DNA of 64,000 nt from positions 62,001 to 126,000 of the forward strand of contig NZ_CANLTR010000001.1 in assembly GCF_947494055.1 (NCBI RefSeq). Reading direction: 5' to 3'. A program made the position numbers and the translations under genes. The DNA is from an uncultured Jannaschia sp. (lineage in GTDB: Bacteria; Pseudomonadota; Alphaproteobacteria; Rhodobacterales; Rhodobacteraceae). Positions 8,188 through 16,686 of this stretch are shown here, one piece after another. The notes beneath the pieces are model-generated. The model did no database searches. It saw only the letters and a list, made by a program, of their open reading frames with translations, and was not told where the DNA came from. Within the stretch, counting starts at the first letter, position 1. Every line of letters begins with the position of its first letter.

Positions 8188-9519
8188 ATGACGGAAACGA
8201 TGCGGCTGGACGGAATACGCGCGGGACGGCTGGGGCCGGAGGATCTGGCGCGAAACTTCTCGGACCTGCATCCCCGCTTCACCGACCACGAGGCGCTGGT
8301 CGCCGCCGACCGGTGCTACTTCTGCCACGACGCGCCCTGCGTGACCGCCTGTCCCACCGACATCGACATCCCCCTCTTCATCCGCCAGATCGCGACGGGG
8401 ATGGAGGACGCGGCGGCCAAGACCATCTTCGAGCAGAACATTCTCGGCGGCATGTGCGCCCGCGTCTGCCCGACCGAGACGCTCTGCGAGGAGGTCTGTG
8501 TCCGCGAGGTGGCCGAGGGCAAGCCGGTCGAGATCGGCCGCCTGCAACGCTTCGCCACGGATTCGATGATGGAAGCCGGGGAGCACCCCTTCGCCCGCGC
8601 CCCCGAGACCGGCCGGCGCGTCGCAATCGTCGGCGCCGGCCCCGCGGGCCTGTCCTGCGCGCATCGGCTGGCGATGCTCGGCCACGCGGTGACGATCTAC
8701 GACGCGCGGGAGAAGCCGGGCGGCCTGAACGAATATGGCATCGCGCAATACAAGACGCCCGGCCGCTTCGCACAGGCGGAAGTGGACTGGCTTCTGAAGA
8801 TCGGCGGCATCACGGTCGAAACCGGGCGGGCCATCGGCGAAGGGCAGACGCTCGAAGGGCTCCGTGCCAAACACGACGCGGTGTTCCTCGGCATCGGGCT
8901 CGGCGGGGTCGGCGCGCTCGGGCTCGAAGGGGAGGCGCTCGGCGGGACCGAAAACGCGGTCGACTTCATCGCCGCCCTGCGCCAGCACGAGGATCTGACG
9001 CAGCTTCCCATCGGGCGGAACGTCGTGGTGATCGGTGGCGGGATGACCGCGGTGGACGCCGCGGTACAGTCGAAGCTCCTCGGCGCGGAGAACGTGACCA
9101 TCGCCTACCGACGGGCGCGCGACCGGATGCCGGCGAGCCGGTGGGAGCAGGATCTCGCGGCGAGCCACGGTGTCCGTCTCGTCTTCGGCGTCATCCCGCA
9201 AGCGTTGCACGGCAGCGACCGCCTGCGCGAGGTCGAGCTTGCCTATGTCGATCCCGACATGGCGCCAACGGGTGAGACGTTCCGTCTGCCCGCCGACCAG
9301 CTGTTCCGCGCCATCGGCCAGAAACTGGTGGCGGTGGAAGGGCTCTCGCTCGAGGGCGGCAAGATCGCCGTGACCGGCACGGGGCGCACCTCCGTGGAAG
9401 GTGTCTGGGCCGGGGGCGATTGCGCGGCGGGTGGCGAGGATCTCACGGTGACCGCGGTGGCGAAGGGACGCGATGCGGCGATGGACATTCACGCCGCCCT
9501 GACCGATGGTCGCGCATGA
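8188..9519 (+). CDS. preT: NAD-dependent dihydropyrimidine dehydrogenase, subunit PreT
   Basis: With PreA it reduces uracil and thymine to the 5,6-dihydro bases, the first step of the reductive pyrimidine pathway. The 443-residue protein resembles the small subunit of glutamate synthase: an N-terminal Fe-S region with Cys clusters CYFCHDAPCVTAC (about 50-62) and CARVCPTETLCEEVC (about 90-104), an FAD-binding GAGPAGLSCAHRL, a second dinucleotide fold GGGMTAVD for NAD and the terminal GGDC motif near the FAD. PreA lies 1.35 kb downstream and the rest of the pathway follows, which favours PreT over GltD. It heads the block and is coupled (ATGA) to the next gene. Confidence 0.88.
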   Translation: MTETMRLDGIRAGRLGPEDLARNFSDLHPRFTDHEALVAADRCYFCHDAPCVTACPTDIDIPLFIRQIATGMEDAAAKTIFEQNILGGMCARVCPTETLCEEVCVREVAEGKPVEIGRLQRFATDSMMEAGEHPFARAPETGRRVAIVGAGPAGLSCAHRLAMLGHAVTIYDAREKPGGLNEYGIAQYKTPGRFAQAEVDWLLKIGGITVETGRAIGEGQTLEGLRAKHDAVFLGIGLGGVGALGLEGEALGGTENAVDFIAALRQHEDLTQLPIGRNVVVIGGGMTAVDAAVQSKLLGAENVTIAYRRARDRMPASRWEQDLAASHGVRLVFGVIPQALHGSDRLREVELAYVDPDMAPTGETFRLPADQLFRAIGQKLVAVEGLSLEGGKIAVTGTGRTSVEGVWAGGDCAAGGEDLTVTAVAKGRDAAMDIHAALTDGRA

Positions 9520-10049
9520 AAAAATCCAAGACAGTCACCCCGCCGAAACCCGCAGCCCTGACCGATAAGGAGCTTGCGGCCCGCAACGATGCCGCGCTCG
9601 CGCGCGTCGACATGATGGATGACCCCGCCAAGCTGCGGAACCTGATGGCCAATGCCGACCGTATGGGCGTCGAAAAGGTGCGCGACGCGGCCTTCCGGCG
9701 TCTGACCACCGTCCTCGCCAACGGGGAGCCCGGCAGCGTCGAGCATGATTTCTGGCAGACGATCCACGCCTTCGAGGAGCTTCTGAAGGACGCGCGCGGC
9801 AAGGCGGTGCGTCTGACCAAGACGCGGCAGAAGGTCACGCGTGTGGGCGAGCGCAAGACGCTCGCGGATTTCGCCGAGGCTACGAAGGAGACGCAGGGCT
9901 TCGAGATGCTGATGGCACGGCACATGCCCGAGCTCACCGGCGAGGCGATCATCCTGCGCCATCCCGATGATTTTGACGCCGCGACCCGCGACGCCGCGAC
10001 CGCCCGTCTCGAGGGCGCGGGGGTGGATGTCGCGACGCTCGGCGCCTGA
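9516..10049 (+). CDS. Conserved hypothetical protein between preT and the Fpg-like gene
   Basis: A 177-residue soluble protein, highly charged and predicted all-helical after a Lys/Pro-rich N-terminus. The start is ATG 9516 in a 4-bp overlap with preT. Recognisable stretches such as LRNLMANADRMGVEKVRDAA and a basic RLTKTRQKVTRVGERKTLADF suggest nucleic-acid or protein binding. I do not recognise the family. It ends 9 bp before the Fpg-like gene, so it may be a partner of that glycosylase rather than of PreT. Confidence 0.65.
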   Translation: MKKSKTVTPPKPAALTDKELAARNDAALARVDMMDDPAKLRNLMANADRMGVEKVRDAAFRRLTTVLANGEPGSVEHDFWQTIHAFEELLKDARGKAVRLTKTRQKVTRVGERKTLADFAEATKETQGFEMLMARHMPELTGEAIILRHPDDFDAATRDAATARLEGAGVDVATLGA

Positions 10050-10058
10050 GGCGGGTCG

Positions 10059-10847
10059 ATGCCGGAACTGCCCGAGGTCGAAACCTTCCGGCGGCGTATC
10101 GACGCGGGCGCACTGAACCGGACGGTCGCGGAGATCCGGCCGGGGAACGACATTACTCATGTCGAACTGCCGGACGCCGCGGCGCGGGCGCGGTTCGAGG
10201 GACACCAGTTCACGCAGACCCGACGACACGGGAAATACATCTTCGTCGGTTCCGCCTCCGGCCCGTGGCTGAACCTGCACATGGGCATGTCCGGCTCGGT
10301 CCGGGTCTACGACACGGAGGACGGCGATCCGGATTACGCGCGGCTTGTCGTGATCTTCGAAGGAGATCGCCGGATGGCGTTCCGCGACCCGCGCAAGTTC
10401 GGCTGGGTCCGCGTGATAGATGACCCCGATGCCGAGATCGCGCGGCTCGAGCTCGGCCCGGACGCACTGGAGATTGACGCATCGCAGTTCGCCGATCGGA
10501 TCGAGGGACGCGGCGCGGTAAAGTCCGCATTGATCGATCAGGCCAAGGTGGCCGGGATCGGCAATCTCTGGGCCGACGAGACACTCTACCAGACCGGCAT
10601 TCATCCCGACACCCGCGCCGGCGACCTGTCCGGGAAACAACGCGGCGATCTGCACCGGACCTTCGGCCGCATCCTCAAGGCCGTCTGCGACGTCGACGCG
10701 CATTACGCCGAACTGCCCGATCCCTGGCTCATCCACCGGCGGAAGACGGGCCATGAATGCGGCCGCTGCGGCGGGACCATCGAAAGCAGGAAGGTCGGCG
10801 GCCGCACGTCCTTCTACTGCCCCGACCATCAGGAACGGGCAACCTGA
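10059..10847 (+). CDS. Fpg/Nei-family DNA glycosylase-like protein with a CCCH zinc finger
   Basis: A 262-residue member of the formamidopyrimidine/endonuclease VIII family, which excises oxidised bases and nicks DNA. The N-terminus MPELPEVETFRRR gives the catalytic Pro2 and Glu3; the HGKYIF lysine matches the conserved DNA-binding Lys; GIGNLWADETLYQTGIHP is the helix-two-turn-helix signature. The C-terminal zinc finger is C-x2-C-x16-C-x2-H (CGRC ... CPDH) instead of the usual four Cys. It sits between preT and preA and is distinct from a housekeeping mutM. Substrate class (8-oxoG versus damaged pyrimidine) cannot be read from sequence. Confidence 0.82.
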   Translation: MPELPEVETFRRRIDAGALNRTVAEIRPGNDITHVELPDAAARARFEGHQFTQTRRHGKYIFVGSASGPWLNLHMGMSGSVRVYDTEDGDPDYARLVVIFEGDRRMAFRDPRKFGWVRVIDDPDAEIARLELGPDALEIDASQFADRIEGRGAVKSALIDQAKVAGIGNLWADETLYQTGIHPDTRAGDLSGKQRGDLHRTFGRILKAVCDVDAHYAELPDPWLIHRRKTGHECGRCGGTIESRKVGGRTSFYCPDHQERAT

Positions 10848-10871
10848 CAGACCGACTAGAGAGGTGACGCC

Positions 10872-12176
10872 ATGGCCGACCTGACGACCGACTTCGTGGG
10901 CATCCGCAGCCCGAACCCGTTCTGGCTGGCCTCCGCGCCGCCGACGGACAAGGAATACAACGTCCGCCGCGCCTTCGAGGCCGGCTGGGGCGGCGTCGTC
11001 TGGAAGACGCTCGGGGCCGAGGGTCCACCCGTCGTCAACGTCAACGGCCCCCGCTACGGCGCGATCTACGGCGCGGACCGGCGGCTGCTGGGCCTCAACA
11101 ACATAGAGCTCATCACCGACCGCCCGCTCGAAACCAACCTCGAGGAGATGGCGCGGGTGAAGGCGGACTACCCCGACCGTGCGCTGATCGCCTCCATCAT
11201 GGTCCCCTGCGAGGAGGCGGCGTGGAAGGCCATCCTGCCCCGCGTGATGGAGACGAACGCCGACGGGATCGAGCTGAACTTCGGCTGCCCGCACGGGATG
11301 AGCGAGCGCGGCATGGGCTCCGCCGTGGGCCAGGTGCCCGAATACATCGAGATGGTCACCCGCTGGTGCAAGCAATACTACGACCGGGCGGTGATCGTGA
11401 AGCTCACGCCCAACATCACCGACATCCGCAAGCCCGCCGCGGCCGCGAAGAACGGCGGGGCCGATGCGGTGTCCCTCATCAACACGATCAACTCGATCAC
11501 CTCGGTCGATCTCGACCTCATGTCGCCGATGCCCACGATCGACGGCAAGGGCAGCCACGGGGGCTATTGCGGCCCGGCGGTGAAGCCCATCGCCCTGTCG
11601 ATGGTCTCCGAGATCGCGCGCGACCCCGAAACCCACGGCCTGCCGATCTCCGGGATCGGCGGCATCACCACGTGGCGCGACGCGGCGGAGTTCATGGCCC
11701 TGGGCTGCGGCACGGTGCAGGTCTGCACGGCGGCGATGACCTACGGCTTCCGCGTGGTGGAGGAGATGAAGACCGGCCTCTCCCGCTGGATGGACGAGAA
11801 GGGCTACGCCACGCTGGACGACGTCGTCGGCCGCGCCGTGCCGAACGTCACCGACTGGAAGCACCTGAACCTGAACTACGTGACCAAGGCGCGGATCGAC
11901 CAGGATCTCTGCATCAAGTGCGGCCGCTGCTACGCCGCCTGCGAGGACACGTCCCATCAGGCGATCGGCATGTTGCCCGACCGGACCTTCACCGTGATCG
12001 ACGCGGAATGCGTGGCCTGCAACCTGTGCATCGACGTCTGCCCGGTCGAGAACTGCATCGACATGGTGCAGCTCGCCCCCGGCGAGACCGACCCGCGCAC
12101 CGGCAAGGTGGTCGAGGCCGAGCCCGCCGACTGGACGATGCATCCGAACAATCCGAGCGCGGTGGCGGCCGAATAG
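10872..12176 (+). CDS. preA: NAD-dependent dihydropyrimidine dehydrogenase, subunit PreA
   Basis: Catalytic subunit that reduces uracil/thymine using electrons from PreT. The 434 residues hold a dihydroorotate-dehydrogenase-like FMN barrel (about 1-310; LTTDFVGIRSPNPFWLASAP at the start, ELNFGCPHGMSERGMG in the middle) followed by two 4Fe-4S motifs, CIKCGRCYAACED and CVACNLCIDVCPVENC (about 337-400). Presence of both ferredoxin clusters separates it from true PyrD. A GAGAGG precedes the ATG. It is followed by a MarC gene and then the ring-opening enzymes. Confidence 0.92.
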   Translation: MADLTTDFVGIRSPNPFWLASAPPTDKEYNVRRAFEAGWGGVVWKTLGAEGPPVVNVNGPRYGAIYGADRRLLGLNNIELITDRPLETNLEEMARVKADYPDRALIASIMVPCEEAAWKAILPRVMETNADGIELNFGCPHGMSERGMGSAVGQVPEYIEMVTRWCKQYYDRAVIVKLTPNITDIRKPAAAAKNGGADAVSLINTINSITSVDLDLMSPMPTIDGKGSHGGYCGPAVKPIALSMVSEIARDPETHGLPISGIGGITTWRDAAEFMALGCGTVQVCTAAMTYGFRVVEEMKTGLSRWMDEKGYATLDDVVGRAVPNVTDWKHLNLNYVTKARIDQDLCIKCGRCYAACEDTSHQAIGMLPDRTFTVIDAECVACNLCIDVCPVENCIDMVQLAPGETDPRTGKVVEAEPADWTMHPNNPSAVAAE

Positions 12177-12254
12177 GCTGGAAGCGGACGACCCGCACGC
12201 TAGTCGGCCGAAACGGCCGCCCCGGCGGCCCGTCCTCCACAGGCGGATCGGAAT

Positions 12255-12896
12255 ATGGACGTATCCTCCCTCGCCCGGGAGTTCATCACGCTCTTCGTGG
12301 TGATCGACCCGATCGGCACCCTGCCCGTCTTCTACTTCGCGACGGCGGGCGTGCCGTCGCATTTCCACCGCCGGATCGCGATGCGCGCGGTGGCCGTCGC
12401 GGGCGCGGTGCTGATGCTGTTCCTGGTCGCGGGCCAGCTCGTGCTCGAGGCCCTGGGCCTCAGGTTCGGGTCGTTCCAGATCGCGGGCGGGATCATCCTG
12501 TTCCTCTTCGCGTTGACCATGATCTTCGGCGAGTCGAAGCCCTCGCGCGAGATCGAGGAAGCGGGCCGCGACCACATGGAGGGCGCGGTCTTTCCACTCG
12601 CCATGCCGTCGATCGCCTCGCCCGGCGCCATGCTGGCGATCGTGGTGCTGACCGACAATCACCGCAATTCCGTGCCCGACCAGATCGTCACCGCGATGCT
12701 GCTGTTCTCCGTCCTCCTTATCACGCTCGCCGTCCTCCTCGTGGGCGCGCGGCTCAAGAAGCTGATCGGGACGACCGGTGCCAGCGTGATCAGCCGGGTG
12801 ATGGGGATCGTCCTGGCTACGGTCGCGGTCGATGCCGTCCTCGGTGGGTTCGAAGCGCTCGACGTGATGCGCCTGCCGCCGGGTGGTCCGCTTTAG
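12255..12896 (+). CDS. MarC/UPF0056 family integral membrane protein
   Basis: A 213-residue inner-membrane protein with about six hydrophobic segments and the MarC landmarks FVVIDPIGTLPVFYFAT near the N-terminus and FPLAMPSIASPGAM in the centre. MarC proteins were once linked to multiple-antibiotic resistance but their substrate is unknown; a small-molecule export role is possible. Its position among pyrimidine genes could mean it handles a pathway product such as beta-alanine, which is inference. The following 160-bp gap holds a possible promoter, TTGACC (12993) with a 16-bp spacer and TAGCGT, for the downstream hydrolase. Confidence 0.82.
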   Translation: MDVSSLAREFITLFVVIDPIGTLPVFYFATAGVPSHFHRRIAMRAVAVAGAVLMLFLVAGQLVLEALGLRFGSFQIAGGIILFLFALTMIFGESKPSREIEEAGRDHMEGAVFPLAMPSIASPGAMLAIVVLTDNHRNSVPDQIVTAMLLFSVLLITLAVLLVGARLKKLIGTTGASVISRVMGIVLATVAVDAVLGGFEALDVMRLPPGGPL

Positions 12897-13056
12897 GCGA
12901 AGATCGCGTCTTACGGCATTGTCTTCATTGCACTCTGCCGGGATCAATTCTTCCAGTTGAAGACAGAACCCGCCGTCACCCGGCGCGCGCCATTGACCTC
13001 CCCCGACCCCGTGGTAGCGTTCCCGTCAACGCACGTGTCGGACATCAGGAGAGCAG

Positions 13057-14313
13057 ATGACAGCCGCAGGACAGAACCTCCGGATCGATCCCGACCGCCT
13101 GTGGGACAGCCTGATGGAGATGGCGAAGATCGGGCCGGGCGTGGCCGGCGGCAACAACCGGCAGACCCTGACGGACGCCGATGCCGAGGGGCGCGCGCTC
13201 TTCAAATCCTGGTGCGACGCGGCCGGGCTCGAGACCGGGGTGGACAAGCTCGGCAACATGTTCGCGACCCGCGCGGGCACGAACGCTGAGGCCGATCCGG
13301 TCTATGTCGGTTCCCACCTCGACACGCAGCCGACGGGCGGCAAGTACGACGGCGTCCTCGGCGTTCTGGGCGGGCTGGAACTGATCCGGACGCTGAACGA
13401 CCTGAACATCCGCACGAAGCACCCCATCGTCGTCACCAACTGGACGAACGAGGAAGGCACACGCTTCGCCCCCGCGATGCTGGCCTCCGGCGTCTTCGCA
13501 GGCGTCCACACGCAGGACTGGGCGGAGGCCAAGACCGACGCCAAGGGCGCGCGCTTCGGCGATGAGCTCGACCGCATCGGCTGGCGCGGCGAGGAGGAGG
13601 TCGGCGCGCGGAAGGACCGGATGCACGCGTTCTTCGAGCTCCATATCGAGCAGGGACCAATCCTCGAAGCCGAGGGCAAGGAAATCGGCGTCGTCACCCA
13701 TGGGCAGGGCCTGTCTTGGACGCAGGTGACGGTGACCGGCAAGGAGAGCCACACCGGCTCGACCCCGATGCCGATGCGCAAGAACGCGGGCCTCGCGATG
13801 GCCCGGCTTCTGATCGAGGTGGAGGAGATCGCCCTGTCGCACGCGCCCCACGCGGTCGGCGCGGCGGGCCATATCGAGGTCCACCCGAACTCGCGCAACG
13901 TGATCCCCGGCCGCGCGGTCTTCACCGTCGACTTCCGCTCCCCGGACCTCGCCGTGATCGAGGACATGGAGGCGAAGCTCGCCCAAGCGGCCGAGCGCAT
14001 CGCCGGCGAGATGGACATGGAGATCGAACTCGAGAAGGTCGGCGGCTTCGACCCGGTCGCCTTCGACGAGGGCTGCGTGACCGCCGTAAGGATCGCGGCC
14101 GAGCGTCTGGGCTACAGCCACATGGACATCATCTCCGGCGCAGGCCACGACGCCTGCTGGATCAACCGCGTCGCGCCGACGGCGATGATCATGTGCCCCT
14201 GCGTCGACGGGCTGAGTCACAACGAGGCGGAGGAGATCACGAAGGACTGGGCCCGCGCCGGCGCCGATGTGCTTCTGCACGCGGTGCTGGAGACGGCGGA
14301 GGTGGTGTCGTGA
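13057..14313 (+). CDS. M20-family carbamoyl amidohydrolase (beta-ureidopropionase/N-carbamoyl amino acid hydrolase type)
   Basis: Hydrolyses N-carbamoyl-beta-alanine (or N-carbamoyl-beta-aminoisobutyrate) to the beta-amino acid, CO2 and ammonia, the last step of reductive pyrimidine breakdown. The 418-residue protein has the bimetal ligands of the hydantoinase/carbamoylase group: H and D in GSHLDTQPTGGKYDG, the NEEG glutamates, HIEQGP, and a late His in DGLSHNEAE. The AGAGHDACWINR loop is also typical. The neighbouring dihydropyrimidinase supports ureidopropionase over allantoate amidohydrolase. A purine-rich AGGAGAG precedes ATG 13057. The stop overlaps the next gene by GTGA. Confidence 0.88.
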   Translation: MTAAGQNLRIDPDRLWDSLMEMAKIGPGVAGGNNRQTLTDADAEGRALFKSWCDAAGLETGVDKLGNMFATRAGTNAEADPVYVGSHLDTQPTGGKYDGVLGVLGGLELIRTLNDLNIRTKHPIVVTNWTNEEGTRFAPAMLASGVFAGVHTQDWAEAKTDAKGARFGDELDRIGWRGEEEVGARKDRMHAFFELHIEQGPILEAEGKEIGVVTHGQGLSWTQVTVTGKESHTGSTPMPMRKNAGLAMARLLIEVEEIALSHAPHAVGAAGHIEVHPNSRNVIPGRAVFTVDFRSPDLAVIEDMEAKLAQAAERIAGEMDMEIELEKVGGFDPVAFDEGCVTAVRIAAERLGYSHMDIISGAGHDACWINRVAPTAMIMCPCVDGLSHNEAEEITKDWARAGADVLLHAVLETAEVVS

Positions 14314-14558
14314 ACATCCGTTTCGTCGCGGCCGTCGCGCTCGCCCTCTCTGCCTGCGCCCCCTCGCCCAGCGGCCCGGTCCCCGACCCGCAGGACTACG
14401 CCATCACCGAAGCGCCCGTCCCCTTCGCCGTGCGACAGCTTCTGCCACGGGGCGTGGTCGACCGGGACGTGCGGGTGGCCGACAATTGCTACGGCTACGT
14501 GTTCCAGGGCCGGATCTACCCGGTCCTGAACCCGCGCGGCACGCAATACTGCATCTGA
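14310..14558 (+). CDS. Small lipoprotein
   Basis: An 82-residue protein starting at GTG 14310 inside a 4-bp overlap with the hydrolase gene. The N-terminus is a lipoprotein signal with lipobox LSAC (Cys17) followed by a Ser/Pro-rich tether, so the mature protein is anchored to a membrane. The C-terminus DNCYGYVFQGRIYPVLNPRG has two Cys (DNCYG and QYCI) that may form a disulfide. No known domain. It is coupled to the enzyme before it and 16 bp ahead of the dihydropyrimidinase; a role in the pathway is not obvious. Confidence 0.65.
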   Translation: MNIRFVAAVALALSACAPSPSGPVPDPQDYAITEAPVPFAVRQLLPRGVVDRDVRVADNCYGYVFQGRIYPVLNPRGTQYCI

Positions 14559-14574
14559 TATTCGAGAGGGTTAC

Positions 14575-16038
14575 ATGTCGAAGGTCATCAAGAACGGCAC
14601 GATCGTTACCGCCGACCGCCAGTGGAAGGCCGACGTCCTGATCGAGGGGGAGCGGATCGCGGAGATCGGCGAGAACCTGTCGGGCGACGAGACCATCGAT
14701 GCGAGCGACGCCTACGTCATCCCCGGCGGCATCGACCCGCACACCCATCTGGAGATGCCCTTCATGGGCACGACCGCGACCGAGACCTTCGAGAGCGGAA
14801 CCTTCGCCGCCGCCGCGGGCGGGACCACCATGCTCGTGGACTTCGTCCTGCCGGGCGAGGACAAGCGCCTGTTGCCCGCCATCGACGATTGGGACCGCAA
14901 GTCGAAGGACCAGATCTGCACCGACATCTCCTACCACATGGCGATCGTCGGCTGGAACGAGACCATCTTCGAGGAGATGGAGACGGTCGTGAAGGAACGC
15001 GGGATCAACACGTTCAAGCACTTCATGGCCTACAAGGGCGCGCTGATGGTGGAGGACGACGAGATGTTCGCCTCCTTCAGCCGCTGCGCCGAGCTCGGCG
15101 CGCTGCCGCTGGTCCACGCCGAGAACGGCGACGTGGTGGCCGCGCTCCAGCAGAAGTTCCTGGCCGAGGGCAATACCGGACCCGAGGCGCATGCCTATTC
15201 CCGTCCCCCCGAGGTCGAGGGCGAGGCCGCGAACCGCGCCATCATGATCGCCGACGCCGCGGGCACGCCGGTCTACATCGTCCACGTTTCCTGCGAGCAG
15301 GCGCACGAGGCGATCCGGCGCGCGCGCCAGAAGGGGATGCGCGTCTACGGCGAGCCGCTGATTCAGCACCTGACGCTCGACGAGAGCGAGTACTTCAACC
15401 ACGACTGGCAATACGCCGCCCGCCGCGTCATGTCCCCGCCCTTCCGCTCAAAGGCGCATCAGGACGGGCTCTGGGCCGGGCTCGCCTCGGGCTCGCTACA
15501 GGTCGTGGCGACCGACCACGCCGCCTTCTCCGATGAGCAGAAGCGCATGGGGCTGGACGATTTCACCAAGATCCCGAACGGCACCGGCGGTCTGGAGGAG
15601 CGGATGGGGATGCTCTGGACGCGCGGCGTGGAAACCGGACGCCTGACGCCCGAGGAGTTCGTCGCCGTCACGTCCACCAACATCGCCAAGATCCTGAACA
15701 TCTATCCGATGAAGGGCGGGATCGTCGTGGGCGGCGAGGCCGACATCGTGGTCTGGGACCCGTCGATCCACCGCACGGTCTCGGTCGCGAACCAGAAGTC
15801 GATCATCGACTACAACGTGTTCGAGGGCATGGAGCTCCGCGCCGCCCCCCGCTACACGCTCTCGCGCGGCGAAGTCATCTGGGCCCACGGCCAGAACTCG
15901 CAGCCGCAGCCCGGCCGCGGCAAGTTCGTGCGCCGGCCCGCCTTCGCGAGCGCGCATACCGCGCTGTCGAAGTGGAAGTCTCTGAACACCCCGCGCAAGA
16001 TCGAGCGCGACCCGCGGAACATTCCGGCGGGGGTTTAA
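14575..16038 (+). CDS. hydA: Dihydropyrimidinase (D-hydantoinase)
   Basis: Opens the ring of dihydrouracil/dihydrothymine to the N-carbamoyl amino acid. The 487-residue amidohydrolase has the metal site in order: HTH in DPHTHLEMPF, the Lys to be carboxylated in FMAYKG, His in VHAENGD and IVHVSC, and Asp in ATDHAAFS. The beta-sandwich start MSKVIKNGTIVTADRQWKAD is complete. The TAA stop shares its last base with the start of the AT-rich gene that follows. Context with PreTA and the carbamoyl hydrolase makes pyrimidine breakdown the likely role. Confidence 0.93.
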   Translation: MSKVIKNGTIVTADRQWKADVLIEGERIAEIGENLSGDETIDASDAYVIPGGIDPHTHLEMPFMGTTATETFESGTFAAAAGGTTMLVDFVLPGEDKRLLPAIDDWDRKSKDQICTDISYHMAIVGWNETIFEEMETVVKERGINTFKHFMAYKGALMVEDDEMFASFSRCAELGALPLVHAENGDVVAALQQKFLAEGNTGPEAHAYSRPPEVEGEAANRAIMIADAAGTPVYIVHVSCEQAHEAIRRARQKGMRVYGEPLIQHLTLDESEYFNHDWQYAARRVMSPPFRSKAHQDGLWAGLASGSLQVVATDHAAFSDEQKRMGLDDFTKIPNGTGGLEERMGMLWTRGVETGRLTPEEFVAVTSTNIAKILNIYPMKGGIVVGGEADIVVWDPSIHRTVSVANQKSIIDYNVFEGMELRAAPRYTLSRGEVIWAHGQNSQPQPGRGKFVRRPAFASAHTALSKWKSLNTPRKIERDPRNIPAGV

Positions 16039-16682
16039 TGGCCGCTGATAGATATATTCAGACACGCTACAGTCAATACATTTACCAATCGGACCGGTCG
16101 ATAGCGACTATGGTTCACGTTAGCGATCTAGCAACAGCCGCAGAAAAGCTCATGTCGTGGCCCAGTGAGGACGCGTCGGAAATCGCGAAAAGAAATGGTC
16201 CTTATTTAAGTACAGGGTCCGGTAGGGTAGACATCGATTCATTCAGGCCTTTATGCCTACGTCTTAGTTTAGAGAGCTCGGTTGTTGCGTCGCTTGTAGT
16301 TGGCAAGAATCCACCTGTCGATGCGCGCGGAGGTGTTCGGATACCAGCCTTGGAAAAAGAGATCGATCAGCCTACAGCAAATACAATAATTGCGCGTTCT
16401 ATTATTGTCGAACAATTTGAACTTTTCAAGGAATTCGCGACGTGCGCTGGTGTTCCTTTCAATTTGAAATCTGCGAAAACCTACGACGGTATTTCGAAAG
16501 ACTATCTCGCCCATCTCGTGCAATGTATTAACCGACGGAATGAGTTAGTCCATTATGACCAGTGTGTTCCTCCAAGTATCCGAGAGGGAGTGCAATACTA
16601 CGTCTCATTACGTCAAATTGCAGGTGAAGCAATCGGTAAGCCCGAGCCTATGATAGATCGCCTAACTTATAAAACTAGTTGA
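16038..16682 (+). CDS. AT-rich gene encoding a putative HEPN-type protein (acquired insert)
   Basis: A 214-residue soluble protein of unknown family, encoded by DNA of about 46% G+C by hand count over 16081-16680, against about 65-70% on both sides. Codon use is correspondingly foreign (many TTT, ATA, AAA, TTA codons). Near the C-terminus the segment INRRNELVHYDQ has R167-N168-x3-H172, the Rx4H motif of HEPN ribonucleases, within a helical context as in that fold (an earlier helix spans IIARSIIVEQFELFKEFATC). HEPN proteins are toxins or antiviral RNases; no nucleotidyltransferase partner is adjacent. It begins at ATG 16038, one base inside the hydA stop, and ends 4 bp before the transporter ATPase gene. 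Confidence 0.6.
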   Translation: MAADRYIQTRYSQYIYQSDRSIATMVHVSDLATAAEKLMSWPSEDASEIAKRNGPYLSTGSGRVDIDSFRPLCLRLSLESSVVASLVVGKNPPVDARGGVRIPALEKEIDQPTANTIIARSIIVEQFELFKEFATCAGVPFNLKSAKTYDGISKDYLAHLVQCINRRNELVHYDQCVPPSIREGVQYYVSLRQIAGEAIGKPEPMIDRLTYKTS

Positions 16683-16686
16683 CTTA

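Noticed and set aside
9489-12947. Very long open frame antisense to preT-MarC
   Set aside because: It lies opposite well-supported genes, has the Arg/His/Gly-rich shadow composition of GC-rich antisense frames and no motif.
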